A DNA stretch of 64,000 nt from Bosea sp. 685 (GCF_031884435.1 NZ_CP134779.1:5766001-5830000); one strand, 5' to 3'. Positions 33,686-44,056 are shown, counted from the first letter of the stretch. Notes: generated from the sequence alone by a model not told the origin. A program made the numbers and translations.

Positions 33686-34639
33686 CTAATAGCTCGCGCG
33701 CAGCAGGCCAAGGGCAGGGTGAAGCTTGTCGATCGCCTCGATCTCGGCGCGCAGCTCGGCGATGATCCAGTCGCGGATCTCCTTCACGATCGGCCGGGCC
33801 GGACGGTTGGGCGGCGTGACCAGCACGCAGACACGGGCTCCCGCTGTCAGCCGGTCGGACGCAGGTGTCAGCGCGCCCGAGATCAGCGCATGCGAGACGA
33901 CCGTGCTCCAGCCGAAGGCGATGCCCTGCCCGAGCAGCGCCGCCTGCACGACCACCGCATAATCGGAGAAGCTCAGCGTCTTGACCGGGCCGGAGCGGCC
34001 GGTGGCGAAGGGCGGGTACTGGCTCGGCCAGTCCAACGAACTGTCGGTCAAGTGGATAATGGTGTTGCCGTCCTCGGCAGAGCCCGGCCCGGCCGATCCC
34101 GGCCGGCAATAACCTGGACTGCACACCGGCAGCATGACTTCGCGGATGACGAATGAACCCGGCTGGACGACCTCGTCGGCTGCTGCGAAGCGCATGCCGA
34201 GATCGACATTCTCGACCGGGCCGCGCAACGACCCGGCGATCATCTGGAAACGCAGATCGGCGGCCGGAAAACGCCGCTGGAAGCGGTCCATGCGCGGCAT
34301 CAGCCAATGCGTGGTGAAGGCCGAGGAGACCGAAAGCGTCACCGTCTCCTTGCCCGCACGCAATTGCTCGATCTCGCGCAATCCCGCCTCGATGCTGCGG
34401 AAGCCGTCGGAGACGCGCCGGTACAGCGTCTCCCCTTCCGGCGTCAGGACCGCGCCCTTACCGCCACGCTCGAACAGCCGGACGCCGAGATAACTTTCGA
34501 AGCGCGCCAGCATGCGGCTCACAGCCGGCTGGGTGACGTTCAACTCATCCGCGGCGCGCGTGAAGCTGCCGCCGCGGGCCGCCGCCTCGAACACGAAGAG
34601 CGCATTGCTAGACGACACCATGCGGCGCAAGTCAGACAT
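33686..34639 (-). CDS. LysR-family transcriptional regulator (GcvA-like)
   Basis: The 317-residue protein has the HTH NALFVFEAAARGGSFTRAAD followed by LNVTQPAVSRMLARFESYLG, the GcvA-type signature, and an effector-binding domain (about residues 100-305). It is divergent from the polyamine-type ABC operon (233-base gap) and convergent with the aldehyde dehydrogenase. A role in sensing an amine or amino acid to control the importer and oxidases is plausible but inferred from position. Confidence 0.92.
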   Translation of the reverse strand: MSDLRRMVSSSNALFVFEAAARGGSFTRAADELNVTQPAVSRMLARFESYLGVRLFERGGKGAVLTPEGETLYRRVSDGFRSIEAGLREIEQLRAGKETVTLSVSSAFTTHWLMPRMDRFQRRFPAADLRFQMIAGSLRGPVENVDLGMRFAAADEVVQPGSFVIREVMLPVCSPGYCRPGSAGPGSAEDGNTIIHLTDSSLDWPSQYPPFATGRSGPVKTLSFSDYAVVVQAALLGQGIAFGWSTVVSHALISGALTPASDRLTAGARVCVLVTPPNRPARPIVKEIRDWIIAELRAEIEAIDKLHPALGLLRASY

Positions 34640-34872
34640 TACATGAAGTTATGATCTTCCTGATTATTTGGCAATTGCCGTCTCCCGCCGAAAACCCTTT
34701 CATGATCGGGTCGAATGCAGCTTGCGGCGACGGGTTCACAGAGACCCGCACCGCTAGATGGCATGCTCCGGAAGGCACCACCAGGTCATAAGCCCTCCTT
34801 ATGGCGTGGCCTGAAATCGGTCCTTGTCCGTTCGCGCCAGCAACCGCTGTATTCATGACGGGAGAGTTCGAA
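34640..34872. promoter_or_regulatory. Divergent promoter region: LysR / polyamine-type ABC operon
   Basis: The 233-base region is AT-rich next to the LysR start (TTACATGAAGTTATGATC near 34640) with the dyad GAAG-N7-CTTC at about 34647-34661. These are candidate regulator contacts. No ORF in it looks real. Confidence 0.35.
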
Positions 34873-35958
<1,086 letters not shown>

Positions 35959-35999
35959 TCGAGCCCGTTCCTTCCAACTGTCCAAGAGAAGACGACGCC

Positions 36000-36704
36000 A
36001 TGGCGCTCAGCGATTTCAAGGTTCTCACATTCGATGTCGTCGGCACGCTGATCGACTTCGAAAGCGGCGTTCTCAATGCCGTGCGCCGCATCGGCGGGCC
36101 AGCGGCGGCGAAGCTGAGCGACGACGAGATCTTCGCGCCCTATCTCAGGGGGCGCGAGCTCAATTACGAGCGCTCCAGCGAGGTGATGAAGCTGGTCTAC
36201 ATCCACCTTGCCAAGGAACTCGGCCTGCCCGCCGACGAGGCCTCCGCCGACTCTTTCCAGTACGCCATTTTGCAGCATCCGGCCTTCCCGGATTCCGTCC
36301 AGGCGCTGGCGCGGCTGCGCAAGCACTACCGGCTGGTCGCGATGACCAATGCCGACCGCTCGACCTTCACCTTCTATTCGCACACGCTCGGCAACCCGTT
36401 CCACGACAGCGTCACCGCCGACGAGGCGCTCCACCCCAAGCCCGATCCGCTGTTCTTCGCCTTCAACCGCGGCCGCCAATCGGCCTTCGGCTACAAGCAG
36501 GAAGAGATTCTGCACGTCGCCCAGAGCCAGTATCACGACATCGGCGTGGCGAAATCGCTCGGCTACAAGACCTGCTGGATCGAGCGGCGCCAGGGCCAGA
36601 AGGGCTTCGGCGGCACGCCGGCCGTGCCGGAGCTGACCAGGCCCGACTACCACTTCCCGACCCTGGCGGCGCTCGCCAACGCGGTCGAGGCCGAGAAGGC
36701 ATAA
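36000..36704 (+). CDS. HAD-superfamily hydrolase, haloacid dehalogenase type II-like, paralogue 2
   Basis: The 234-residue protein has the nucleophile motif FDVVGTLIDFE, motif II AMTNADRSTF, a motif III Lys in LHPKPDPLFF and the motif IV acidic residue in AQSQYHDIGVAKSLG. It lies between an ABC ATPase gene and a flavoprotein gene on the same strand with short gaps (41 and 6 bases), so it is part of the transport/oxidation operon. A distant paralogue is at 31237. Substrate unknown; a halogen-, phosphate- or strained-ring compound is possible. Confidence 0.88.
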   Translation: MALSDFKVLTFDVVGTLIDFESGVLNAVRRIGGPAAAKLSDDEIFAPYLRGRELNYERSSEVMKLVYIHLAKELGLPADEASADSFQYAILQHPAFPDSVQALARLRKHYRLVAMTNADRSTFTFYSHTLGNPFHDSVTADEALHPKPDPLFFAFNRGRQSAFGYKQEEILHVAQSQYHDIGVAKSLGYKTCWIERRQGQKGFGGTPAVPELTRPDYHFPTLAALANAVEAEKA

Positions 36705-36710
36705 GCGCCG

Positions 36711-38024
36711 GTGTCCAGCGGAGCGCCCTGGCAAGCCCTCGATCCCGCGCCGTCGCTCTGGCAGGCGACGGCCGCGCCATTGTGCGACCTGCCGCCTCTG
36801 CAGGGCGACGCGCAGGCCGATGTCGTCATCATCGGCGCGGGCTATACCGGGCTGTCGGCGGCGCATCACCTGGCACAGAGCGGTCTCCAGCCGATCGTGC
36901 TGGAGGCCAACCATCCCGGCTGGGGCGCAAGCGGGCGCAATGGCGGCGTCATCACCGCGAAGTTCCGCATCTCCTTCCCCGCCATTGCCGCCGCTTATGG
37001 CCGGGACATGGCTCGGCGCATGTACGATATCGCGCTCGAGGCGACCGATATCGTCTCGGAGCTCGTCGATGAATTCGGCATCGAGAATGCGGCCCTGACG
37101 CGCTCGGGCCAGGTCAAGGCGGCGCATAACCATGAGACCCTGACCTACGCCATCACCGAGGCGCAATGGCTGAAGGCCGAACTCGGCGACACCACCATGT
37201 CGGTGCTCAGCGCCGATCAGGTGCGTGAGGAGACCGGCTCGGACGGCTTCGTCGGCGGCGTGCTCAATGCCGGCTCCGGTGGCATCCACCCGCTGAACTA
37301 CCTGCATGGCCTCGCCAGGGGCGTCGCCAAACGCGGCATCGCGATCCATGCGGAGACGCCGGCCTTGCGGCTGCGGCGCGAGGGCAGCGGCGTGCTGGTC
37401 GAGACGCCGAGCGGGATCGTCCGGGCGCGGCAGGCGATCATCGCCACCAACAGCTATTCCGACCTGACCCCGGCGACGGCCGCGTTCCGCACCACGCTGA
37501 TCCCGTTCCGCAGCGCCATCATCGCGACGGACACCCTCTCGCCCAATCTGGCGGCGAGCGTGATGCCGACGCGGCGGACCTATACCGAGACCAAGCGGAT
37601 GATGCGCTGGTTCCGCATGGTCGACGACCGGGTGATTTTTGGCGGACGCGGCGCCTTCGGGAAGAAGGATTCGCCGGCCGCCTTCCGTGCCTTGCACAAG
37701 GCGATGACCGGCATCTTCCCGCAGCTTTCGGAGGTGCCCCTGGCCTATCGCTGGTCCGGGCTGGTCGCGATGACGCTCGACTCGGTGCCCCATGTCGGGC
37801 GTCTCGACGACCGCGTGCTGTTCGCCATGGGCTACAATGGCGCAGGCGTCGCGATGTCGAGCCTGATGGGGCGCTACCTTGCCGCCTACGCGCGTGGCGA
37901 GGCGCCCGATCTCGGGCTGCTCGACGCCGCCCGGATGCGGCGCGTGCCCTTCTACCCGCTTCGAGAACCGGCCGTCCGCATGGTCGCCGGCTGGTATCAG
38001 TTTCTAGACGCGATCGGACGGTAG
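36711..38024 (+). CDS. FAD-dependent amine oxidoreductase, PuuB-like
   Basis: The 437-residue protein starts at a GTG 6 bases after the HAD stop. It has the PuuB/OrdL layout: a leading SLWQATAAP segment, VVIIGAGYTGLSAAHHLAQS, GWGASGRNGGVIT, a substrate domain containing LAASVMPTRRTYTETKRM, and the C-terminal MGYNGAGVAMSSLMGRYLA. PuuB oxidises gamma-glutamylputrescine; this one may act on polyamines or other imported amines. Within an ABC operon, it probably acts on the imported solute. Confidence 0.92.
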   Translation: MSSGAPWQALDPAPSLWQATAAPLCDLPPLQGDAQADVVIIGAGYTGLSAAHHLAQSGLQPIVLEANHPGWGASGRNGGVITAKFRISFPAIAAAYGRDMARRMYDIALEATDIVSELVDEFGIENAALTRSGQVKAAHNHETLTYAITEAQWLKAELGDTTMSVLSADQVREETGSDGFVGGVLNAGSGGIHPLNYLHGLARGVAKRGIAIHAETPALRLRREGSGVLVETPSGIVRARQAIIATNSYSDLTPATAAFRTTLIPFRSAIIATDTLSPNLAASVMPTRRTYTETKRMMRWFRMVDDRVIFGGRGAFGKKDSPAAFRALHKAMTGIFPQLSEVPLAYRWSGLVAMTLDSVPHVGRLDDRVLFAMGYNGAGVAMSSLMGRYLAAYARGEAPDLGLLDAARMRRVPFYPLREPAVRMVAGWYQFLDAIGR

Positions 38025-38058
38025 CTCGAAGATCCGATCCAAAAACAGGGGACTAGAC

Positions 38059-39138
38059 ATGCTTAAGCACGATTTGGCCAAACGACGCCTGAACACCCGG
38101 CTTGCCTGCACCGTCGCAGGTCTCGCCATGGCGCTGATGAGCGCGGTCCCGGCATCCGCCGCCGAGCAGATGCTCTTCGTCTCGCAGGGCGGCGCCTATC
38201 AGAAGGCGCAGACGATCGCGATCCTCGACCCTGCCGCCAAGAAGCTCGGCATCACCATCAACCAGGACAGCGTGCCCGACGCCTGGCCGATCATGCGCTC
38301 GCAGGTCGCCACGGGTAAGCCGACCTGGGACGTCGTCGACGTCGCCACCAATTTCTGCCTGCGCGGCGGCGAGCAGGGCATCGTCGAGAAGCTCGACTTC
38401 AGCAAGATTCCGAACGCGGCGGCGATGCCGGCGGAGTATCGCAGCGATTATTCGATCGCCTACGAGTTCTATTCCAGCGTGATGGGCTACAGCCTGAAGA
38501 AATTCCCGGACGCGGCCACCGCGCCCAAGACCTGGGCCGATTTCTGGGATGTGAAGAAGTTCCCCGGCCGGCGCTCGCTGCGCAACCACCCGCTCGCCAC
38601 GCTCGAAGCCGCGCTGATGGCCGACGGCGTCGCGCCCGACAAGCTCTACCCGCTCGATGTCGACCGCGCCTTCAAGAAGCTCGAGGAGATCAAGCCCAAC
38701 ATCACCGTCTGGTGGACCTCGGGCGCACAGTCGGCCCAGCTCCTCAATGATGGCGAGGTCGACATGGTGATGGCCTGGAACGGCCGTATCAGCGCGCTGG
38801 TCAAGGAAGGCGCCAAGGTCACCTACACCTATAACCAGGGCATCCTGCAGAGCACCTCGCTCTGCGTGCTCAAGGGCGCGCCGAACCTGCCGACCGCGAT
38901 CAAGTTCCTGAACGAGGCGGTCGACCCGGTGCACCAGGCCAATCTGCCGATGCAGATCGATTACGGCCCGGCCAACCCGAAAGCCTATGACACCGGCGTG
39001 ATCCCGGCCGCGCGCGTCGCGGAACTGCCGAGCGCGCCGGCGAACGCCAAGGCCCAGGCGTTGATGTCCTATGCCTGGTGGACCTCGGCTGACGGCGAAG
39101 CGGCGGAAAAGCGCTGGCTCGCCTTCACCCAGAAGTGA
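38059..39138 (+). CDS. ABC transporter solute-binding protein, polyamine (PotD) type
   Basis: The 359-residue precursor has a Sec signal peptide (positive n-region KHDLAKRR, hydrophobic core, cleavage after ASA near residue 34-36). The mature protein starts AEQMLFVSQGGAYQKAQ and shows class-F binding-protein features: TWDVVDVATNFCLRGG, VWWTSGAQSAQLLNDGEVDM and WNGRISALVKEG. It captures an amine in the periplasm for the two permeases downstream. A hairpin lies just behind the stop. Confidence 0.92.
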   Translation: MLKHDLAKRRLNTRLACTVAGLAMALMSAVPASAAEQMLFVSQGGAYQKAQTIAILDPAAKKLGITINQDSVPDAWPIMRSQVATGKPTWDVVDVATNFCLRGGEQGIVEKLDFSKIPNAAAMPAEYRSDYSIAYEFYSSVMGYSLKKFPDAATAPKTWADFWDVKKFPGRRSLRNHPLATLEAALMADGVAPDKLYPLDVDRAFKKLEEIKPNITVWWTSGAQSAQLLNDGEVDMVMAWNGRISALVKEGAKVTYTYNQGILQSTSLCVLKGAPNLPTAIKFLNEAVDPVHQANLPMQIDYGPANPKAYDTGVIPAARVAELPSAPANAKAQALMSYAWWTSADGEAAEKRWLAFTQK

Positions 39139-39151
39139 GCCAAGCCCCGTA

Positions 39152-39230
39152 GCGTCATTCTCGGGCCGCGCTCGCGCGGACCCGAGAACCGCTTGCAGGA
39201 GATGCTCGGGGTGAGCCCGAGCATGACGGG
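39152..39230. repeat. REP-like hairpin element between PotD-like and PotB-like genes
   Basis: GCGTCATTCTCGGG opens and CCCGAGCATGACGGG closes the element, with inner GATGCTCGGGGTGAGCCC. Its place between binding protein and permeases matches the element at 54846 in the sugar operon. Confidence 0.6.
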
Positions 39231-39239
39231 AGAGACGAG

Positions 39240-40103
39240 ATGAGCGCCATCGACCCATCCCTCCGCTACCAGCGCCGCGAACAGGGGCTGATGCTCCTGC
39301 TCGCCTCGCCGGCCGTGATCGTGATCGTGGCGCTCGTCGTGCTGCCCGTGGGCTGGCTGATGGGCCAGTCCTTCTACGATGGCGGCTTCACGCTGGAGCA
39401 CTACAAGCGCATCTTCAGCGAGGACATCTATTGGCGCAGCTTCCTGCTGACCTTCCGCATCGCCTTCACGGTCACGGTGCTGACGCTCATCCTCGGCTAT
39501 CCCGTCGCCTATGCCGCCGCCCATGCCAGGCGCCCCTGGGACATGCTGATCCTGTCCTTCGTGATCCTGCCATTCTGGACCAGCGTCCTGGTGCGCGCCT
39601 ATGCCTGGCTCGTGCTGCTGCAGCGCACGGGCGTGGCCAATCAGGTGCTCGAACGGTTCGGATTGATCAGCGACCCGCTGGCGCTGGTGCATAACGAGCT
39701 CGGCACGGTGATCGCGACCGTCCACATCCTGCTGCCCTTCATGGTGCTGCCGCTCTACTCGACCATGCAGAAGATCCCGCGCGACCTGATGCTGGCTGGC
39801 GCCAGCCTCGGCGGCGGGCCGCTCCACACCTTCCTGCGCGTGTTCCTGCCCTTGTCCCTGCCTGGCGTCGTCGCCGGGCTGACGCTGGTCTTCGTGCTGA
39901 CGCTCGGCTTCTACATCACGCCGGAGCTGCTCGGCGGCGGCCGGACGATCATGATCTCGATGGTCGTGAGCCGGAATGTCGAGCTCTACAATCAATGGGG
40001 CGCGGCGAGCGCGATCGGCGTCGTGCTGCTCGTCTGCGTGCTGGCGATCTTCATGTTGGTCGGACGCATCATCCCGCTCGACAAGATGCTGGGGCAGAAA
40101 TGA
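39240..40103 (+). CDS. ABC transporter permease, polyamine (PotB) type
   Basis: The 287-residue protein has six membrane helices, starting with LLLASPAVIVIVALVVLPVG. It has a PotB-like periplasmic loop and the EAA contact loop IPRDLMLAGASLGGGPLHTFLRVFLP. Shine-Dalgarno GGGAGAG precedes the ATG. Its stop overlaps the start of the next gene (ATGA), so the two permeases are translationally coupled. It forms the membrane channel with the PotC-like partner. Confidence 0.93.
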   Translation: MSAIDPSLRYQRREQGLMLLLASPAVIVIVALVVLPVGWLMGQSFYDGGFTLEHYKRIFSEDIYWRSFLLTFRIAFTVTVLTLILGYPVAYAAAHARRPWDMLILSFVILPFWTSVLVRAYAWLVLLQRTGVANQVLERFGLISDPLALVHNELGTVIATVHILLPFMVLPLYSTMQKIPRDLMLAGASLGGGPLHTFLRVFLPLSLPGVVAGLTLVFVLTLGFYITPELLGGGRTIMISMVVSRNVELYNQWGAASAIGVVLLVCVLAIFMLVGRIIPLDKMLGQK

Positions 40104-40885
40104 AACATCCCCTCCTCCCGCGTCTCGTCTTCGGCCTCTTCGTCGGGCTGGTGCTGGCCTATCTGATCGTGCCGCTCGCGATCATCGTGCCGATGTCGTT
40201 CTCCGGCACGCGCTTCCTGACCTTCCCGCCGCCGTCCTTCTCGCTGCGCTGGTATGAGGAGTATTTCGGCAACCCGGCCTGGATGCAGGCGACCAGGGTG
40301 AGCCTGACGATCGCGGCGCTGACGGTCGCGCTCGCGACGCCGCTGGGCGTGGCCGCCGCCTATGCCATCAGCAACTCGCAAAGCCGGCTGATGCGCTCGT
40401 TTCACATGGTGCTGATGCTGCCGCTGATCGTGCCGATCATCATCATCGCGATCGGCATCTTCTTCGTCTATGCGAAGGTCGGCCTGATCGCGACGCTGCC
40501 CGGGCTCGTTCTCGCCAATGTCATGCTCGGCCTGCCCTATGTCATCACCTCTGTGGTCGCCGGGCTGCAGAGCTTCGATCCGGCGCAGGAGATGGTGGCG
40601 CGCAGCCTCGGCATGAACCGCCTGCGCGCCTTCCTCACCGTGACGCTGCCGCAGATCAAGGCCAGCGTCTTCGCCGGCGGCATCTTCGCCTTCATCTCGG
40701 CGATCGACGAGACGATCATCTCGCTCTTCGTCTCCGGCGGGCAGTATCAGACGCTGACGCGGCGGATGTTCACCGCGCTGCGCGACGAGATCGACCCGAC
40801 CATCGCCTCGATCTCGACCTTGCTGACGGCAGCCTCCTTCGTGCTCGTGCTGCTGGCGATGAGCGGGCAGAAGAAGGCCGCGTAA
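40100..40885 (+). CDS. ABC transporter permease, polyamine (PotC) type
   Basis: The 261-residue protein has the PotC arrangement: PLAIIVPMSFSGTRFLTFPP in the first periplasmic loop, six helices, and EAA loop FDPAQEMVARSLGMNRLRAFLTVTLPQ. It ends MSGQKKAA. It completes an importer with the PotA-, PotD- and PotB-like genes. ATG 40100 overlaps the previous stop; the longer open frame upstream is a shadow of the PotB-like gene. Confidence 0.93.
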   Translation: MKHPLLPRLVFGLFVGLVLAYLIVPLAIIVPMSFSGTRFLTFPPPSFSLRWYEEYFGNPAWMQATRVSLTIAALTVALATPLGVAAAYAISNSQSRLMRSFHMVLMLPLIVPIIIIAIGIFFVYAKVGLIATLPGLVLANVMLGLPYVITSVVAGLQSFDPAQEMVARSLGMNRLRAFLTVTLPQIKASVFAGGIFAFISAIDETIISLFVSGGQYQTLTRRMFTALRDEIDPTIASISTLLTAASFVLVLLAMSGQKKAA

Positions 40886-40914
40886 CGAGCGCAGGACGCT
40901 CTACCCCATAGAGA

Positions 40915-41048
40915 CTGTTCCGAAACTCGCTCCGGTGAGTCGGCTGGCGCGGATTTCAAGAACCGGAGCGCAGCGGACTTCATGTCCGTGAGCACCGGAA
41001 GCGCAGAAAGCTGCGTCAGGCGGCCGCCGGAGTAGAGTTTCGGGACAG
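40915..41048. repeat. 134-base element with 14-bp terminal inverted repeats
   Basis: CTGTTCCGAAACTC (40915-40928) and GAGTTTCGGGACAG (41035-41048) are complementary with one mismatch. It fills the gap between the convergent PotC-like and PuuB-like genes. Internally it holds CCGGAGCGCAGCGGACTTCA and further short dyads. No target-site duplication is obvious and it has no ORF; it may be a MITE-like unit or a fixed bidirectional terminator. Confidence 0.55.
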
Positions 41049-41050
41049 GC

Positions 41051-42328
41051 TCAGTGGCGCCAGTCCTGATAGCGGTAATAGGCGCCAACGAAGGGCAGGA
41101 ACCAGGGCGGGCCGAAATGACCGGGTACGGCCGGCCAGTCGAGCCCGGCCAGCGGGTTCGCCTCGGCGTCGCCGCCCATGACGCGGGCCATGATCTGCCC
41201 CATATGCACCGACATCTGGGTGCCATGGCCGCTATAGCCCAGCGCGTAGAACAGACCGTCGCGCTCACCAGCGCGCGGCAGGCGGTCCGAGGTCATGTCG
41301 ACCAGCCCGCCCCAGCAATAATCGATGCGTGTGCCGGCGAGCTGGGGGAAGAGCTCGAGCATCCGCGCCTGGAGGATCGCGCCGCTCTTGGCGTCCGATT
41401 TCGGGCTCGACAGCGCAAAGCGGGCCCGCCCACCGAAGATCAGCCGGTTGTCGGGCGTCAGGCGAAAGTAATTGCCGATATTCTTGGTCGTCGTCGCGGT
41501 GCGCCGCGTCGGCATGATCGAGGCTGCGAGATTGTCCGAGAGCGGCTCGGTCGCGATGATGAAGCTGCCGACCGGAACGATACGCCGCCGCAGCCAGGCG
41601 AAGGGGCCCTCTCGGGACGCGCCGGTCGCCAGCAGAACCTGCCCGGCCTCGATCTCGCCGCGCGTCGTCACGACCCGATGCGCGTTGCCGTTCAAGCGGT
41701 GAAGGCCGGTCACGCGGGCATTCTCGAAGATGCCGGCGCCGCGCCGCGCCGCCGCATTCGCAAGGCCCACGCCGAAGCGGCCCATATGCATATGGGCACC
41801 GCGCGGGAAGACGAGGCCGCCATAGAAGCCGTCCGAGCCGATCTCGGTCCTGGTCTCTTCCGGCCGCACGATGACGAGATCGGGCTCGACCGTGCGCTGC
41901 AGCAATTCGGCGCTTTTTTCGAGCTTGGCGAAATGCCCGGGCTTGGCGGCAAGCTTGATCTTGCCGGTGCGACGGAAATCGCAATCGATCGCCTCCTCCG
42001 CGACCAGCGCCTCGACCTGATCGACGGCGGTGTCGAAAGCGCGGTAGAGCGCGCTCGCACGTTCGAGCCCGAGGCTGGCGGCGAGGCCTGCGAGATCATG
42101 CGCCGTACCGTTGTTGCAATGCCCGCCATTGCGGCCCGACGCCTCGCCAATGACGCGGCCCGCTTCCAAGACAGCCACGGTCGCGCCGGATTTTGCCAGC
42201 GCCAGCGCCGCCGACAGGCCGGTGAAACCGCCGCCGACAACGGCGACATCGACCTTGCCGGCAAGAGGTCCAGCCATATCCGCATCGAAACGCGGCGCCG
42301 AATCGAGCCAATAGGGTTCCAGTTTCAT
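41051..42328 (-). CDS. FAD-dependent amine oxidoreductase, PuuB-like, second copy
   Basis: The 425-residue protein has the lead EPYWLDSAP, VAVVGGGFTGLSAALALAKS, EASGRNGGHCNNGTAHDL, a substrate domain with LAASIMPTRRTATTTKNI and the end motif LGYSGHGTQMSVHMGQIMA. It is a distant paralogue of the protein at 36711. ATG 42328 is preferred because homologues begin close to YWLDS; the codons upstream to 42388 do not look like the family. It is divergent from a GNAT gene. It probably oxidises an amine brought in by the ABC importer. Confidence 0.9.
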   Translation of the reverse strand: MKLEPYWLDSAPRFDADMAGPLAGKVDVAVVGGGFTGLSAALALAKSGATVAVLEAGRVIGEASGRNGGHCNNGTAHDLAGLAASLGLERASALYRAFDTAVDQVEALVAEEAIDCDFRRTGKIKLAAKPGHFAKLEKSAELLQRTVEPDLVIVRPEETRTEIGSDGFYGGLVFPRGAHMHMGRFGVGLANAAARRGAGIFENARVTGLHRLNGNAHRVVTTRGEIEAGQVLLATGASREGPFAWLRRRIVPVGSFIIATEPLSDNLAASIMPTRRTATTTKNIGNYFRLTPDNRLIFGGRARFALSSPKSDAKSGAILQARMLELFPQLAGTRIDYCWGGLVDMTSDRLPRAGERDGLFYALGYSGHGTQMSVHMGQIMARVMGGDAEANPLAGLDWPAVPGHFGPPWFLPFVGAYYRYQDWRH

Positions 42329-42536
42329 GAGCATACGGGTCCGCGCGTCGGCATGAGCTATCAGGGTCCGTGAAGCGTATCGAGCCAATTCAGGGCAAAT
42401 GTCGACCCTGGATCAGATCCAGCCCCGCCGCCTCAGCTTGCACCAAGTTAAGCCTCTGTATTGTATGAATTTTACTATTCTCGAATGCTCCCGACGGACC
42501 TATACTTGCGTTCCATTTCGCACGAGGCCAGCAGCG
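42329..42536. promoter_or_regulatory. Divergent promoter region: PuuB-like / GNAT
   Basis: This is one of the most AT-rich stretches of the window (about 42440-42510, including TATTGTATGAATTTTACTAT), as expected for promoters and operators. No internal gene is supported. Confidence 0.4.
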
Positions 42537-43412
42537 GTGGTTTACAGAACGGCCAAGCGCAAACTCGACTACGACATCGATATCCGGGCGATGACCGAGG
42601 CCGATCTGGTGCAGGCGCATCAGCTCTCGATCGGCGTCGGCTGGCCGCACCGCCCCGAGGATTGGCGGCTGGTGCTCGAGGTCGGGCACGGCTTCGTCGC
42701 CTGCGACGGGATCGGACGCGCGCTCGGCTCGGCGATGTGGTGGCCCTTCGGCGAGCATTTCGCCACCTGCGGCATGGTCATTACCTCGCCCAGGCTGCAG
42801 GCGCAGGGTGCGGGGCGGCGCCTGATGGACACGATCTTCGAGCAGTCAGGCGCGCGCGATCTGCGTCTCAATTCGACACGGGCCGGCTATCGGCTCTATC
42901 GCTCGCTCGGCTTCGAACCGGTCGGCCGCGTCTTCCAGCATCAGGGTCGGGCCCGGCTTGCGGCCCCCGCGGCTGAGGATGGCATCGCAGTGCGCGACAT
43001 CGTCGCAGCTGACCGCGACGCGATCGCCCGGCTGGATAGCATGGCCTATGGCGCAGACCGGACGCGGGTGATCGCGGCTTTGATGGCGCAGTCGGCCGGG
43101 ACGATCGTCGAGCGCAATGGCGAAGCGGTCGGCTTCGCGCTGTGCCGGCGCTTCGGCCGCGGCCATGTCGTCGGGCCGATCGTCGCCGAGGACGACGCGA
43201 TGGCGATCGCACTGACGAGGCCGCATGTCGCCGCGCATGAAGACGCCTTCCTGCGCGTCGACACCGCCCAGGAGCAAGGCTTGTTCGGCGGCTTCCTCGA
43301 AGCCAGCGGCATGACGATTTTCGACAGCGTGACGACGATGATCCGCGGCCGCAATCACGGGGCGCAGGGCGCGGCACGCACCTTCGGGCTGGTCAACCAG
43401 GCCTTGGGCTGA
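42537..43412 (+). CDS. GNAT acetyltransferase with two acyltransferase domains, paralogue 1
   Basis: The protein (about 291 residues from GTG 42537) has an N-terminal GNAT domain (VQAHQLSIGVGWPHRPEDWR, ACDGIGRALGSAMWWP, SPRLQAQGAGRRLMDTIFEQ with the acetyl-CoA QxxGxGrrL loop). A degenerate second GNAT-like domain follows (VRDIVAADRDAIARLDS, VGFALCRRFGRGHVVGPIVAED). A sister at 46741 keeps the same blocks. The start is uncertain: GTG 42537 follows GAGG at 12 bases and fits the sister's length. Substrate could be a polyamine or amino acid. Confidence 0.85.
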   Translation: MVYRTAKRKLDYDIDIRAMTEADLVQAHQLSIGVGWPHRPEDWRLVLEVGHGFVACDGIGRALGSAMWWPFGEHFATCGMVITSPRLQAQGAGRRLMDTIFEQSGARDLRLNSTRAGYRLYRSLGFEPVGRVFQHQGRARLAAPAAEDGIAVRDIVAADRDAIARLDSMAYGADRTRVIAALMAQSAGTIVERNGEAVGFALCRRFGRGHVVGPIVAEDDAMAIALTRPHVAAHEDAFLRVDTAQEQGLFGGFLEASGMTIFDSVTTMIRGRNHGAQGAARTFGLVNQALG

Positions 43413-43415
43413 CCT

Positions 43416-43454
43416 AGAGCAATTTCTGATCGCTCGAAAACGCTCTCGCGATCA
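43416..43454. terminator. Hairpin between convergent GNAT and Lrp genes
   Basis: TGATCGC (43427-43433) pairs with GCGATCA (43448-43454), and AGAGC (43416) with GCTCT (43442). The right arm covers the Lrp stop codon. Its core TCGAAAACGCTCTCG resembles part of the REP-like copies at 803 and 57659. Confidence 0.45.
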
Positions 43455-43940
43455 GACTTCGAACAGCACCGGCAGCGGATAACCCGATTTCTGGATCGGC
43501 GTCTTGATGACGATGTAGCTGAAATATTTCGAGATGCCGAGATTCCGGTCGAGCAGCGTCTCGATCAGCGACTGGTAATGCGTCAGCCCGCGCGTCACGA
43601 ACTTGACCAGATAGTCATAGCCGCCGCTGACCAGATGGCATTCCACCACCTCGTCGACCCGCCGCAGCGCGGTCTCGAAGCGGATGAAATACTCCTTGGT
43701 ATGGTCGGCCAGCGTGATCTCGGTGAAAACCGTGATGGTCTCGCCGAGCTTCTGCAGGTTGATCGTCGCGCCATAGCCGGAAATGAAACCGGCCTGTTCC
43801 AGCCGCTTCACCCGCAGCAGGCAGGGGCTTGGCGACAAGCCCACCGCATCGGCCAGGGTGACATTGGTCATCCGGCCATTGTTCTGGAGCTCGACCAGAA
43901 TCTTCATGTCGATGCGGTCGAGCCGCACGCCTGGTGTCAC
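43452..43940 (-). CDS. Lrp/AsnC-family transcriptional regulator
   Basis: The 162-residue protein has the AsnC HTH (LDRIDMKILVELQNNGRMTN, then ADAVGLSPSPCLLRVKRLEQ) and the RAM ligand domain with VECHLVSGGYDYLVKFVTRG. Members sense amino acids. It lies 116 bases downstream of the class III aminotransferase gene, same strand, so it may co-regulate that gene; it is convergent with the GNAT gene. Confidence 0.92.
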   Translation of the reverse strand: MTPGVRLDRIDMKILVELQNNGRMTNVTLADAVGLSPSPCLLRVKRLEQAGFISGYGATINLQKLGETITVFTEITLADHTKEYFIRFETALRRVDEVVECHLVSGGYDYLVKFVTRGLTHYQSLIETLLDRNLGISKYFSYIVIKTPIQKSGYPLPVLFEV

Positions 43941-44056
43941 GACGAAAGCCTCACCATCACGCTCCTCAAGCCGGACATTCTCGTCTCGCCGGCCGGGCGA
44001 GCGTAGACGGTTCGGCTGGCCACGGCAAAGCGAGGATCATGCCGGCATCGCCGCGC

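Noticed and set aside
40915..41048. Insertion sequence
   Set aside because: No transposase ORF and only 134 bases; kept as a repeat element instead.
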